Assembly (NCBI RefSeq): GCF_009765755.1
Contig: NZ_LMUV01000002.1
Coordinates: 1,066,495 to 1,130,494 of the forward strand
From: Rhodanobacter sp. L36
GTDB taxonomy: Bacteria > Pseudomonadota > Gammaproteobacteria > Xanthomonadales > Rhodanobacteraceae
Direction: 5' to 3'
Length of the DNA: 64,000 nt
Position numbers and translations under genes: made by a program. The first letter of the stretch is position 1. Each line of letters begins with the position of its first letter. Below the pieces are notes generated by a model that made no database searches, was not told the DNA's origin, and saw only the letters and a list, made by a program, of their open reading frames with translations. This document shows, in pieces, positions 55,470 through 64,000 of the stretch.

Positions 55470-56084
55470 ATGAATCTGCATCGTTCCGTTCTCTTTGCCT
55501 CGCTGGTCGCCGTAAGCGCTCTTTCCGTCATCCCTGTGTCGCCCGCGCGCGCCGCTGCCGCCGACAACCTGAGTGGCGATGCGGTACCCGGCGTCTGCAT
55601 GCTGTCGCGTGAGGCGGTTTTCGCGCAGGCCAAGATTGGACAGGCGGCGAACCAGCGTCTGACGCAGCTGACGCAGCAGGCACGCGATCAATTGGTCAAC
55701 CAGCGCAAGCCGATCGACGCGGACATCCAGGCGTTCGAGCAGAAAGCACCGTCGCTGACCGAAGCGCAGCGCAAGGAGCAGGGCGCAGCCTTGCAGCAGC
55801 GCATGCAGGCGTTCCAGGCGCAGGCCGGCGAACTCGACCAGCGCGTGCAGCTCACGCGCGGCAAGGCGATGGAGCGTATCGGCCAGCAGGCGCAGCCGCT
55901 CGTTGCCGATGCCTATAAAAATCATCGCTGCGGACTCCTGTTGAACCGTGACGCCGTGCTCTCGGGCAACACGTCCAACGATCTCACCGCTGAAGTGGTG
56001 CAGGGTCTGGATCGCAAGATCACCACCATCACTTTCAATCTTGAGCAGCTTCCGGCAGGCGCCAGGAATCAAGCGACGCCGTGA
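55470..56084 (+). CDS. OmpH/Skp-like periplasmic protein
   Basis: A 204-residue exported protein. Signal peptide (SVLFASLVAVSALSVIPVSPARA), then VCMLSREAVFAQAKIGQAANQRLTQL and a long coiled coil (QAFEQKAPSLTEAQRKEQG, QQRMQAFQAQAGELDQRVQ) followed by a strand-forming end. This is the layout of Skp chaperones for outer-membrane proteins, though it is not in the usual bamA-skp-lpxD context, so it is a paralogue. Its stop overlaps the next start. Confidence 0.8.
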   Translation: MNLHRSVLFASLVAVSALSVIPVSPARAAAADNLSGDAVPGVCMLSREAVFAQAKIGQAANQRLTQLTQQARDQLVNQRKPIDADIQAFEQKAPSLTEAQRKEQGAALQQRMQAFQAQAGELDQRVQLTRGKAMERIGQQAQPLVADAYKNHRCGLLLNRDAVLSGNTSNDLTAEVVQGLDRKITTITFNLEQLPAGARNQATP

Positions 56085-57022
56085 GTGATGTCGCGCCCTA
56101 TCCGATAGGCACGCCGGGACAGCCGTGGGGTGACGCGGAGGTCGCCGATTGGTTGTCGCGGCAAACGCGCAAGCGCAGCTACGACGAGGACGTGGTGCGC
56201 GCGATCGATGCGCTGCGTTCGCGTTTCGATGTGTCGGAATATGGCCGTCTGGACGATGCATCGGGCAACCATCCGCTGTTCGCGATCCGCAGCCGCCACT
56301 GGCGCGATGATCTGCCGTGCGTGCTGGTGACAGGCGGCGTGCACGGTTACGAAACCAGTGGCGTGCACGGCGCGTTGCAGTTCGTCGAGCAGCACGCGTC
56401 GGGCTATGAAGGGCGCGCCAATCTGCTGGTCGCGCCGTGCGTCAGTCCGTGGGCCTATGAAGCAATCCACCGCTGGAATGCTCGCGCGCTCGATCCCAAC
56501 CGATCGTTTCGCGAGAACAGCCCGGCTGCGGAATCGGCGGCACTCATGCAGTGGGTGGCGCCGTTGCGTGATCGCGTGCTTGTGCATATCGATCTTCACG
56601 AAACCACCGATAGCGACGAATCGGAATTCCGTCCCGCGCTAGCCGCGCGTGATGGTGTGCCGTACGAGCCGGGCGAAATTCCCGATGGCTTCTATCTCGT
56701 CGATGACAGCGCGCATCCACAGCCCGCGTTCCAGCAGGCGGTGATTATGGCCGTCGCGAAAGTCACCCACATTGCGCCGGCGGATCGGCATGGCGACATC
56801 ATCGGATCGCCGATGGTTGCGCGCGGGGTCATCGAGTACGCGCTGACGAAGCTTGGCCTCTGCGCCAGCATCACCCGCGCACCGTACAAGACCACTACCG
56901 AGGTCTACCCCGACAGCCCGCGCGCCACGCCCCAGCAATGCAACGCCGCACAGGTGGCTGCCGTGTGTGCGGCGATCGATTTCGCGCTGGCAAACCCGCT
57001 GGGCGTACTCCCCGGGCAGTGA
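56081..57022 (+). CDS. M14-family metallocarboxypeptidase-like protein
   Basis: A 313-residue enzyme with a GTG start overlapping the previous stop (GTGA). The zinc ligands are His and Glu in TGGVHGYETSG and His in VHIDLHETTD; the C-terminal glutamate is in TTEVYPDS. This is the form of succinylglutamate desuccinylase/aspartoacylase and M14 carboxypeptidases. No signal peptide, so cytosolic. Substrate not identified. Confidence 0.85.
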   Translation: MSDVAPYPIGTPGQPWGDAEVADWLSRQTRKRSYDEDVVRAIDALRSRFDVSEYGRLDDASGNHPLFAIRSRHWRDDLPCVLVTGGVHGYETSGVHGALQFVEQHASGYEGRANLLVAPCVSPWAYEAIHRWNARALDPNRSFRENSPAAESAALMQWVAPLRDRVLVHIDLHETTDSDESEFRPALAARDGVPYEPGEIPDGFYLVDDSAHPQPAFQQAVIMAVAKVTHIAPADRHGDIIGSPMVARGVIEYALTKLGLCASITRAPYKTTTEVYPDSPRATPQQCNAAQVAAVCAAIDFALANPLGVLPGQ

Positions 57023-57048
57023 CGACTTCGCTTCTCACAGGAACCAGC

Positions 57049-57666
57049 ATGCAACGCATCGCACTGATCGGCGGCACCGGCAATGTCGGACAACGGGTCT
57101 CGCGCGAGGCACGTCGTCGCGGGCATGCACTGGGCGTTGTCGCGCGACACCCCGACGAATCCGCGAACGACAACGGCGTCACTTTCGTCCAGGGTGATGT
57201 GCGTGCTGATCCGCAGGGCGTCGGCGCTGCGCTGCGCGGTTTCGACGTGCTGATCAGCGCGTCGCGCTTCGTCGATGTCACGGCGGCACAGGTGCTGGCT
57301 GTCGCGCATGCTGCCGATATCGCGCGTGTGCTGGTGGTCGGCGGTGCGGGCTCGCTGGAAGTCGCGCCGGGCATGCGTCTGGTGGACAGCGCGGATTTCC
57401 CCGCCGCATACAAGCCGGAAGCATTGGCGGGCGCAGCGTTTCTCGATGCGTTGCGCGAGACGGATGACGTGGACTGGACTTACCTGTCGCCCGCCGCGGT
57501 TTTCGTACCTGGCGAACGCACCGGAAAATTCCGCATCGGCGGCGACGCCTTGCTCGTCGATGCCGAAGGCGTCAGCACGATTTCTTACGAAGACTTCGCC
57601 GTCGCATTGCTGGATGAAGTGGAAACGCCCGTGCACATTCGCAAGCGCTTCAGCGTGGCGTATTGA
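57049..57666 (+). CDS. NAD(P)H-binding protein (atypical SDR)
   Basis: A 205-residue Rossmann protein. MQRIALIGGTGNVGQRVSREARRRG is the nucleotide-binding start; VLVVGGAGSLEVAPG and WTYLSPAAVFVPGERTGKF follow the pattern of NmrA-like/YesF proteins of the atypical SDR class. Function is probably that of an NADPH sensor or reductase. It begins 26 bp after the M14 gene. Confidence 0.9.
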   Translation: MQRIALIGGTGNVGQRVSREARRRGHALGVVARHPDESANDNGVTFVQGDVRADPQGVGAALRGFDVLISASRFVDVTAAQVLAVAHAADIARVLVVGGAGSLEVAPGMRLVDSADFPAAYKPEALAGAAFLDALRETDDVDWTYLSPAAVFVPGERTGKFRIGGDALLVDAEGVSTISYEDFAVALLDEVETPVHIRKRFSVAY

Positions 57667-57751
57667 ACGATATCATCGCGCTGCCGGTCGGCATCGACGG
57701 TATGCGGTATGGTTGAACCATGACCGTTCCACCTCCACGCCAAGTTGATTC

Positions 57752-58447
57752 ATGCCTGCCGAAAGCCTTCGCCTGCTGCTGATCGAAGACGATGCGTTGT
57801 TGCGCGACAGGGTGCTGACGCCACGGCTCACGCAATTCGGCTTCGAGGTGATGGCGATCGGTCACGTCGCGCAGATGACGCAGGCGATCGAGCGACGCAA
57901 GCCGGACATCGTGCTCCTGGATATCGGATTGCCCGAGCGTGACGGCTTCGAAATCGCGCGCACCTTGCGCACGCAATTCGCCGACATCGGCATCGTGATG
58001 CTGACCGGGCGATCGGAAACGACTGATCGCGTGCGTGGATTGAGCGAAGGCGCCGACGCCTATCTTTCCAAGCCGGTGGAGATCGACGTGCTGGTAGCGA
58101 CGCTGCACAGCGTTGCGCGACGACTGCGCCCGTCGATGCCGCGTGCCGCTGCCGCCGGTACCTGGAAACTCGATTCGGACGACTGGTTGCTGATCGCGCC
58201 ATCCGGCGAACGCGTGATCCTGAGCAAGACCGAGCGTCGCCTGCTTGAGGAACTGATGAAGCAGCCGAACCAGGTCGTGGTGCGCGACATGCTTATCGGC
58301 GCCATCACCGACGACGTCGTCGCCTTCGATCCGCATCGGCTGGATTCACTGATCCATCGCCTGCGCCGCAAGGTGCTGGCGGCGGTCGGCGAACCGTTGC
58401 CGCTGAACGCGGTCCACGGGCAGGGCTATCTGCTGGAGATGAGCTGA
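57752..58447 (+). CDS. OmpR/PhoB-family response regulator
   Basis: A 231-residue two-domain regulator. The receiver (about 8-120) has the acidic pair IEDDALL, phosphorylation Asp in VLLDIGLPERDGF, Thr in MLTGRSE and Lys in LSKPVEID. The C-terminal winged helix (about 150-229) has ERVILSKTERRLLEELMKQPNQVVVRD and the end GQGYLLEMS. It converges on the hybrid histidine kinase, and the two genes overlap by 22 bp at their 3' ends. Confidence 0.95.
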   Translation: MPAESLRLLLIEDDALLRDRVLTPRLTQFGFEVMAIGHVAQMTQAIERRKPDIVLLDIGLPERDGFEIARTLRTQFADIGIVMLTGRSETTDRVRGLSEGADAYLSKPVEIDVLVATLHSVARRLRPSMPRAAAAGTWKLDSDDWLLIAPSGERVILSKTERRLLEELMKQPNQVVVRDMLIGAITDDVVAFDPHRLDSLIHRLRRKVLAAVGEPLPLNAVHGQGYLLEMS

Positions 58448-60339
58448 AGCGCTTCATCCTGTTCGCGGCGCGCCGCAGCGAACACGCGGGCAAGCAGTAC
58501 GGATGGCGAGAACGGTTTGGGCAACCGCTCGCTGTGCAGGTCTTCCGGGCCGTCGCTGGATCCGTCACTGTCCAGGTATGCGGAAATAAGGATGGCCGGC
58601 ACCGCGTGCAGGGTTCCGCGCAACCGGCGCAGCAAGGTCTCGCCATCGATGTCGGCCATGCGGTAGTCACACACCAGCACGTGCGGCGGCTTGTCCATGC
58701 GTGCAACCAGCCGTTCGGCTTCTGCGCCATTGGCCGCCTCGCTCACATCGCAGCCGCCTTTTTCCAGCGCGGACGCGAGCACGCCGCGCAAGCTGTCGTC
58801 GTCATCGATGAGCCATACGCGAACGCGGCCCGCAGGCAACACATTCGAAACGGACGGCTGCGTCACGTCGGCCATCGGCAGAATGATGCGGAAGGTGGTG
58901 CCGCCGCCTGCGGTGCCATGCACGGTGATGTCGCCACCGGCGCGATGTACGAGGCTGTAGACCACGCTGAGGCCGAGTCCGGTGCCGCGATCCACCGGCT
59001 TGGTTGTGAAAAAAGGTTCGAAGATGCGATGCACGTGCTCCTGCGCAATGCCCGTGCCCGAATCGCGGATCGACAGCGCAACGGTCGATGTGTCCGGTGC
59101 GTCCAGCGTGATCGTGCATTGACCGCCATCGGGCATGGCGTCGCGCGCATTGGATGCGAGGTTGAGCAAGGCGAGTTCGAACTGGCTGCGGTCGAAGCGG
59201 ATCGGCAGGTCGCGGCTCGGCATCTCGATGCTCAATTGCACCGACGACGGCATCAGTTGTCGCAACAGCGGACGGATGTCGCGCAGGGCTGCCGCGGCAT
59301 CAAAGGTTTCGGTATGCGTCACGTCGTGGCGGCTGAAATTGAGCAGCTTGCTGCACACGGCTGCGCCGCGACGTGCGGCCAGCTCCACGCCTTCCAGCGC
59401 ATCGGCCATCGCCTGCGCGTCTTCGTCGGGGACGACATCGGGATCGAGGCGGTCGCGCTCCGTCGCAAAACCGAGAATGATGCCGAGCACGTTATTCATG
59501 TCGTGCGCGATACCGCTGGCCAGCTTGCCCACGGCATCCATCTTGCGCGCGTGCAACAACTGCTCCTGCGTGCGTTCGCGCTCGGCGATCTCGCGTTTCA
59601 GCTCGCGCCGGTGTGCGTTCGATTCGTCGAGGCTCTCGCGCAGTGCGTTGATGCTGCGATCGATGACGATGGCGATGAGCAGGTAACTCATCAGTGCGCG
59701 ACAGGGAAAGGCGATGTAGGTTTCCAGTGCGACGCGCCAGAGTCTTGCATCGCTGAAGATCTGCGGCGGAATCACGCCGATCGCGAATACCAGCGCCAGC
59801 ACGCCATAGGTCGTCCATAACGCGCGTCGCCCGAGCATCAGTCCGCTCAGGGCGAGTACGACGACCAGCGTGAGGTCGACGAAATTTTCGTGGTAGCCGA
59901 AAGCGCCGTACGCAAGCGCCGCCGATCCCAGCACCACGCCCACATAAAGCGACACGGCCAGGCGAAAGCGGCCACGGCGAATGAGCCAGATGCCGATCCA
60001 GGCAGCCAGTGCCATGAAGACGTCGGTGACCAAGTCAATCGCGATGGCCGCGCGCGGGCCGGTGCGCGCGGTGTCGTAAAGCGTGTCGCGCAGGTAGTTC
60101 CAGTTGAACAGCAGCAGGTACAGCTTGTTCAATGGCATGCGCGTGCCTTCGAACAGCAGCAGCCATTGCATGAATACACCGTTGCGCCGGTCGACGGGAT
60201 CGTCGATCGGGATGCGCTGGAACCAGGCAAGCAGTCGCTGAAGCATCGCCGCGGGCACTCCGGTGGGTCTTGCGAACATCCAGACACCTTCCGTGTGCAG
60301 CTCGCCGGCGTTTCGACGCGCCGTCGGTTTCATCGACAT
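58426..60339 (-). CDS. Hybrid sensor histidine kinase
   Basis: A 637-residue membrane kinase. Several N-terminal membrane helices (about residues 60-230) form a 7TM-like sensing region. The H-box is GIAHDMNNVLGIILGFA; the ATPase domain has NLASNARDAMPDGG (N-box), RDSGTGIAQEHVHRIFEPFFTTK and GTGLGLSVVYSLV. A receiver domain follows at the C-terminus (about 505-625: LIDDDDSLRGV, VLVCDYRMADIDGE, LPKPFSPS). It probably pairs with the convergent response regulator. Start at 60339 assumed. Confidence 0.93.
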   Translation of the reverse strand: MSMKPTARRNAGELHTEGVWMFARPTGVPAAMLQRLLAWFQRIPIDDPVDRRNGVFMQWLLLFEGTRMPLNKLYLLLFNWNYLRDTLYDTARTGPRAAIAIDLVTDVFMALAAWIGIWLIRRGRFRLAVSLYVGVVLGSAALAYGAFGYHENFVDLTLVVVLALSGLMLGRRALWTTYGVLALVFAIGVIPPQIFSDARLWRVALETYIAFPCRALMSYLLIAIVIDRSINALRESLDESNAHRRELKREIAERERTQEQLLHARKMDAVGKLASGIAHDMNNVLGIILGFATERDRLDPDVVPDEDAQAMADALEGVELAARRGAAVCSKLLNFSRHDVTHTETFDAAAALRDIRPLLRQLMPSSVQLSIEMPSRDLPIRFDRSQFELALLNLASNARDAMPDGGQCTITLDAPDTSTVALSIRDSGTGIAQEHVHRIFEPFFTTKPVDRGTGLGLSVVYSLVHRAGGDITVHGTAGGGTTFRIILPMADVTQPSVSNVLPAGRVRVWLIDDDDSLRGVLASALEKGGCDVSEAANGAEAERLVARMDKPPHVLVCDYRMADIDGETLLRRLRGTLHAVPAILISAYLDSDGSSDGPEDLHSERLPKPFSPSVLLARVFAAARREQDEALQLISSR

Positions 60340-60547
60340 TTAGACGTCCAAATGTCGGTGAGAATTCGGTGATATTACGACCATAACGGCGTGTGTGACT
60401 AACCCGCGCGGCTGACCTAAGCTCCGGACGGTTCGTGGCCCGTTCGCGTTGGGGCGATCGCGGCAAGGAACGACCTTGGAGCCGGTGCACGTTGACGGGA
60501 AACGTCAGAACTCACATCCATCGCACGATCCAGAGTGGGGATTTCAA

Positions 60548-63500
60548 ATGTCTAGCAACAGGCCTTTACCTTGGCTGGCAGGCGCCGTCATGGCGTTCAC
60601 GGGGATGTTGTCGTCCGCGACGCATGCCGCCCAGGCGACCAGCATTCCCGACTTCACGCCGGACACGGCGCGTATCACCGGCGCGATCGACAACACCAAA
60701 CTCTTCACGGTGCCCGGCAGCAAGCCGGCGTTGGCCGTGGCGAGTCAGGACACCGGCGCGCTGCCGCAGGTCCGCACCATCCGCAACGTGACGCTGCTGC
60801 TCAAGCGCAGCGCGACCAAGCAGGCACAGTTCGAGAATTACCTGGCGCAGCTGACGACGCCCAGTTCGCCGTATTTCCACCACTGGCTTACTGCCAAGCA
60901 GGTCGGCACGATGTTCGGTCCGGCCACCGCCGATATCGGCAAGGTCGCGCAGTGGTTGCAGTCACAGGGCCTGCATCTGGACGGCGTCTCGCCCACTGGC
61001 ATGTCGATCACGTTTTCCGGCACCAGCGCTGCTGTCGGCAACGCATTCCACACCACGCTGCACGGCTTCACCGTCCATGGCGAACAGCATTTTGCCAATG
61101 CGAGTGTGCAGCAGATTCCCGTGGCGCTGGCGCCGGTGGTCTCCGGCGTGGCGTCGCTCAACAACTTCTTTCCGAAGCCGCAGCACGCCGATGTCGGCAC
61201 CGTCACGCGCGACAAGCGCTCCGGCCGCTGGAAGACGGTGTCGCGTGCCAAGGGTGCACCGCAGATCACGCTACCGCCCGGCACAATCGATACCGCCACG
61301 ACGTACGACGTGGCGCCGCCGGATTTCAACACCGTCTACAACGTCGGGCCGCTATGGAACCGCAGCACGCCGATACGCGGTGCGGGTCAGACTGTGGCGG
61401 TGCTTGAGCGAACCGATGTCCTGCCCGCTGACGTGCAAACGTTCCGTGGCGCTTTCCTGCCCGCCAGCGCGATCGGTGCGGTGAGCTACATCAATCCGCA
61501 ACAGAATGCGGATGACACCAGTTGTGCCGACCCGGGCCGCAACGGCGATGAAGGCGAAGCCGCGCTCGACGCCGAATGGATCGGCGCCGCCGCACCGGAT
61601 GCCAATGTGGTGTTCGCCTCCTGCGACGACAGCCAGAGTGCAACGTTCGGTCCGTTCATTGCCGCACAGAATCTGCTCAGCGGTTACGTTGCGCCGATGC
61701 CGACGGTGTTCAGCCTGAGCTATGGCGAATGCGAGGCCGCGGGGTTCGTCGATGGCATGGTCGAAGAAGCCGGCGACCTGTGGTCGCAGGCAGCCGCAGA
61801 AGGCGTCACCGTGTTCGTTTCCACCGGCGACGCCGGCTCGGCTTCGTGCGACCAGAACGGGTCCGCGGCGTCCCAGGGCATCACTGTCAACGGGCTCGCA
61901 TCGACGCCCTACAACGTGGCCGTGGGCGGCACCGATTTCAACGATTACAACAACACCGCGCCGTACTGGAGCCAGTCGAACACCACGCTCTACGGTTCTG
62001 CGCTGAGCTACATCCCGGAGCAGACCTGGGATACCTCCTGCGCGAGTGACACGCTGGATGCCGTGCTCGGTTTCAGCAATGGCGTGGACGCCTGCAACAC
62101 GCCTGCCGGTCAGCGGTTTCTCAACACCGGCGGTGGCGGTGGCGGCGCCAGCAACAACTGGTTCCAGCCATTGTGGCAGGTCGGCATCTATGGCTCGACC
62201 AACGTCGGTGCGCGAATGATCCCGGACGTCTCGCTGTTCGCCGCGAACGGTCTTTACGGACACTCCCTGGTGTACTGCATGTCCGATGCGGATGAAGGCG
62301 GCACCCACTGCGATTACACCGATCCGGACAGCGTGTATTTCAACAGTGCGGGCGGCACCTCATTTGCCGCACCGGCGATGGCAGGCGTGCAGGCGTTGAT
62401 CAACCAGGCTTCGGGTACGCCGAGCGGCAACATTCTGCCGGCGCTGTACAACCTCGGCACCAAGGAATACGGCACCAGCCATTCGCCGAACACGGCCATG
62501 CTGACTGCGTGCAGTTCCAGCAACGGCACTCAGGTCGATGCGAAATGCATCTTCAACAATGTCACGGTCGGCACGATCGATGAGCCATGTTTCGGCGGCA
62601 CCAACGATTGCTACAACGGCAAATCATCCAAGGCTTATGGCGTGCTGAGTGCCGGTGGCATCGACCAGCTCGATCCCGCGTGGAGCACCAACGCCGGCTA
62701 CAGCTTGGCCACGGGGCTTGGCAGCATCAATGCGAGCAACCTGGTGGATGCGCTGAACACGTTCTATGCGCCGTTCAAGAACGGCTATGTCGCGCCGTCG
62801 GATTATCTGTCGTCGGCGAATGAATCGCAGGGCGATGGCTACAGCGACATCGCCGTACTGGAACCGGTCAATGCCAGTTTCCTGCAGCTGGGCATGAAGG
62901 GCTCGATCGCGCTCAACAACATCGCGCAACCGATGCCGGCGGGTTATGCGATCAGCGCTGTCGGTAATTTCTTCACGCCGGCCGGTACGATCTTCAACCG
63001 CGACATCGACAGCATCGCGCTCACCGGCCCGGGCAACCAGCTCTACGTCATGCTGTCCGACGGTTTGGGCGGCGCCGCCAACTATTACGAAAGCACGGCG
63101 ATCGGTGACCCGTATCCGGCGGGTTGGAGCATTGCCGGCGCCGCAGCTTTCGATAGCGCCGGCACCGACGAACTCTTCCTCGCCAATCCGCAAACCGGTC
63201 AGGTGCAGTGGCAGCAACTCGGCTTCACCCTGTTCTACATTCTGGGTAAGGCCCACTACACATTCCATGCCACTTCCTCGCCGGTATACAACGGCCCGGC
63301 GGGTTTCGTGCCGCACCTGGCCGACGTCAACGGGGATGGCTTCGCCGATATCGTGTGGACCGGCCCGAATGCCGCGAACAACACGGTCTACCTGTCGATC
63401 AACAATCAGCGGGGAAGCTTCGACACCACGCAGATCGCCGATCGTCCGGCCGGATTCACCTTGTTCGGCGCAGGCGACGTTGCCGGCCACGGCGTGACCT

Positions 63501-63868
63501 CGCTGTTCTGGACCAACCCCACGGCGCATGCGCTGACGCTGTGGACGATGGACGGCGCGACCATCGCTTCTCAGCAGACGCTGCCGGTGCCAACCGGCTA
63601 CACGCTGGCGAGCATCGCGGATTACGACGGTGACGGCCTCGCCGATATTCTCTGGTCATCCAGGGCGCAGTTCGGTTCCATCGCGCTGGGACCGGCCATG
63701 TTGTACGAGTGGCTCAGCAACGGCAGCGGCGGCTTCAGCAGCCAGGCGGTGGCCGATCTCGACGGCAAGCAGATGACCGTTCCGGCAGGTGCGTTGATCC
63801 AGGCCAACCGGTTGCAGGGCGGACGGGTGACCTCGGGCATCGACACGTCGACGGGCGTCAGCCACTGA
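60548..63868 (+). CDS. S53 family (sedolisin/kumamolisin-type) secreted protease
   Basis: A 1106-residue exported acid-type serine-carboxyl protease. Signal peptide (WLAGAVMAFTGMLSSATHAAQA), a pro-kumamolisin activation domain (about 45-195), then the catalytic domain with the Glu/Asp pair in GDEGEAALDAEWIG, the oxyanion Asp in VFVSTGDAGSASC, and Ser in SAGGTSFAAPAMAGVQ. After about residue 740 come FG-GAP/VCBS-type repeats (DVNGDGFADIVW, DYDGDGLADILW). The ATG at 60548 gives a normal signal peptide. GGGG lies upstream. It would digest proteins outside the cell. Confidence 0.94.
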   Translation: MSSNRPLPWLAGAVMAFTGMLSSATHAAQATSIPDFTPDTARITGAIDNTKLFTVPGSKPALAVASQDTGALPQVRTIRNVTLLLKRSATKQAQFENYLAQLTTPSSPYFHHWLTAKQVGTMFGPATADIGKVAQWLQSQGLHLDGVSPTGMSITFSGTSAAVGNAFHTTLHGFTVHGEQHFANASVQQIPVALAPVVSGVASLNNFFPKPQHADVGTVTRDKRSGRWKTVSRAKGAPQITLPPGTIDTATTYDVAPPDFNTVYNVGPLWNRSTPIRGAGQTVAVLERTDVLPADVQTFRGAFLPASAIGAVSYINPQQNADDTSCADPGRNGDEGEAALDAEWIGAAAPDANVVFASCDDSQSATFGPFIAAQNLLSGYVAPMPTVFSLSYGECEAAGFVDGMVEEAGDLWSQAAAEGVTVFVSTGDAGSASCDQNGSAASQGITVNGLASTPYNVAVGGTDFNDYNNTAPYWSQSNTTLYGSALSYIPEQTWDTSCASDTLDAVLGFSNGVDACNTPAGQRFLNTGGGGGGASNNWFQPLWQVGIYGSTNVGARMIPDVSLFAANGLYGHSLVYCMSDADEGGTHCDYTDPDSVYFNSAGGTSFAAPAMAGVQALINQASGTPSGNILPALYNLGTKEYGTSHSPNTAMLTACSSSNGTQVDAKCIFNNVTVGTIDEPCFGGTNDCYNGKSSKAYGVLSAGGIDQLDPAWSTNAGYSLATGLGSINASNLVDALNTFYAPFKNGYVAPSDYLSSANESQGDGYSDIAVLEPVNASFLQLGMKGSIALNNIAQPMPAGYAISAVGNFFTPAGTIFNRDIDSIALTGPGNQLYVMLSDGLGGAANYYESTAIGDPYPAGWSIAGAAAFDSAGTDELFLANPQTGQVQWQQLGFTLFYILGKAHYTFHATSSPVYNGPAGFVPHLADVNGDGFADIVWTGPNAANNTVYLSINNQRGSFDTTQIADRPAGFTLFGAGDVAGHGVTSLFWTNPTAHALTLWTMDGATIASQQTLPVPTGYTLASIADYDGDGLADILWSSRAQFGSIALGPAMLYEWLSNGSGGFSSQAVADLDGKQMTVPAGALIQANRLQGGRVTSGIDTSTGVSH

Positions 63869-63898
63869 CGCATGGCCTGACAACACAGGAATGAGCTC

Positions 63899-63929
63899 GA
63901 AGCCGGAAGTGATCTTCCGGCTTCTTTTT
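63899..63929 (+). terminator. Intrinsic terminator of the S53 protease gene
   Basis: GAAGCCGGAAG, loop TGAT, CTTCCGGCTTC, then five T. A strong 11-bp stem. Confidence 0.9.
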
Positions 63930-63947
63930 CTGCAACGCGTTCGAGTT

Positions 63948-64000
63948 TCAGGCGGCCGTCAATTCACCACGCCGACGCCAGAACACCACGGCGACCACGA
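63948..64000 (-). CDS. C-terminal end of a gene running off the window
   Basis: The minus strand reads VVAVVFWRRRGELTAA then stop at 63948. A hydrophobic stretch followed by FWRRR suggests the end of a membrane or membrane-anchored protein. Only 17 codons are visible; the identity is unknown. Confidence 0.5.
   Translation of the reverse strand, partial: VVAVVFWRRRGELTAA

Overview
The window looks like the chromosome of a GC-rich gammaproteobacterium of the Xanthomonadales (Lysobacterales), most likely a Rhodanobacteraceae member such as Dyella, Rhodanobacter or Luteibacter. This is inferred from gene content and order (mreBCD-mrdA-rodA-mltB-rlpA-dacC-ybeD-lipBA in one run, a split class II ribonucleotide reductase, an S53 protease, many secreted peptidases). 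No database was searched.

Layout. 1-1.3 kb holds decayed IS3-family transposase genes. 1.3-2.2 kb is a PfkB sugar/nucleoside kinase. 2.5-13.7 kb is a tightly packed + strand run for rod shape and peptidoglycan synthesis (MreBCD, PBP2, RodA, MltB, RlpA, PBP5/6-type carboxypeptidase) that continues into lipoate synthesis (YbeD, LipB, LipA). The tail-specific protease Prc follows and ends at a bidirectional terminator. 16-23 kb, mostly - strand, carries an M1 aminopeptidase, an M17 aminopeptidase, a HAD hydrolase, a PstS-like protein with LysM, and a Do/DegP-type protease. 23.4-27.1 kb encodes the split adenosylcobalamin-dependent ribonucleotide reductase (NrdJa and NrdJb) with a lysine/alanine-rich histone-H1-like gene between them. 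Two NrdR-box-like sites 32 bp apart lie in the leader.

27.1-41.6 kb is an integrated element. Its left end is a 5'-truncated tRNA-Ser(CGA) directly after the nrdJb stop codon, its right end is a 14-bp copy of the tRNA 3' end, and a P4-type integrase sits next to the right end. Inside are a three-gene toxin/antitoxin-like cassette, a SRAP-family gene with a frameshift, an MtlR-like gene, a phage tail module with tape measure, and a lambda O/P-style replication module with iteron-like repeats inside the O-like gene. No capsid, portal or terminase large subunit gene was found, so it is a defective prophage or a satellite-like element.

41.7-43.7 kb, just outside the right attachment site, holds three accessory genes of lower GC (DUF6602-like, membrane-anchored HIRAN-like, membrane/coiled-coil protein). 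44.3-44.6 kb is an array of about fifteen 21-22 bp units, each containing a short dyad. 44.9-64 kb returns to ordinary chromosome: secreted proteins and lipoproteins, an alpha/beta hydrolase, a cyclic-nucleotide-domain/thioredoxin-reductase-like flavoprotein, an NAD(P)-binding epimerase-like protein, a GH30 glycosidase, a GFA protein, a DUF3016 protein, a Skp-like protein, an M14 peptidase-like enzyme, a convergent two-component pair, and a large S53 protease with FG-GAP repeats. The window ends in the 3' end of another - strand gene.
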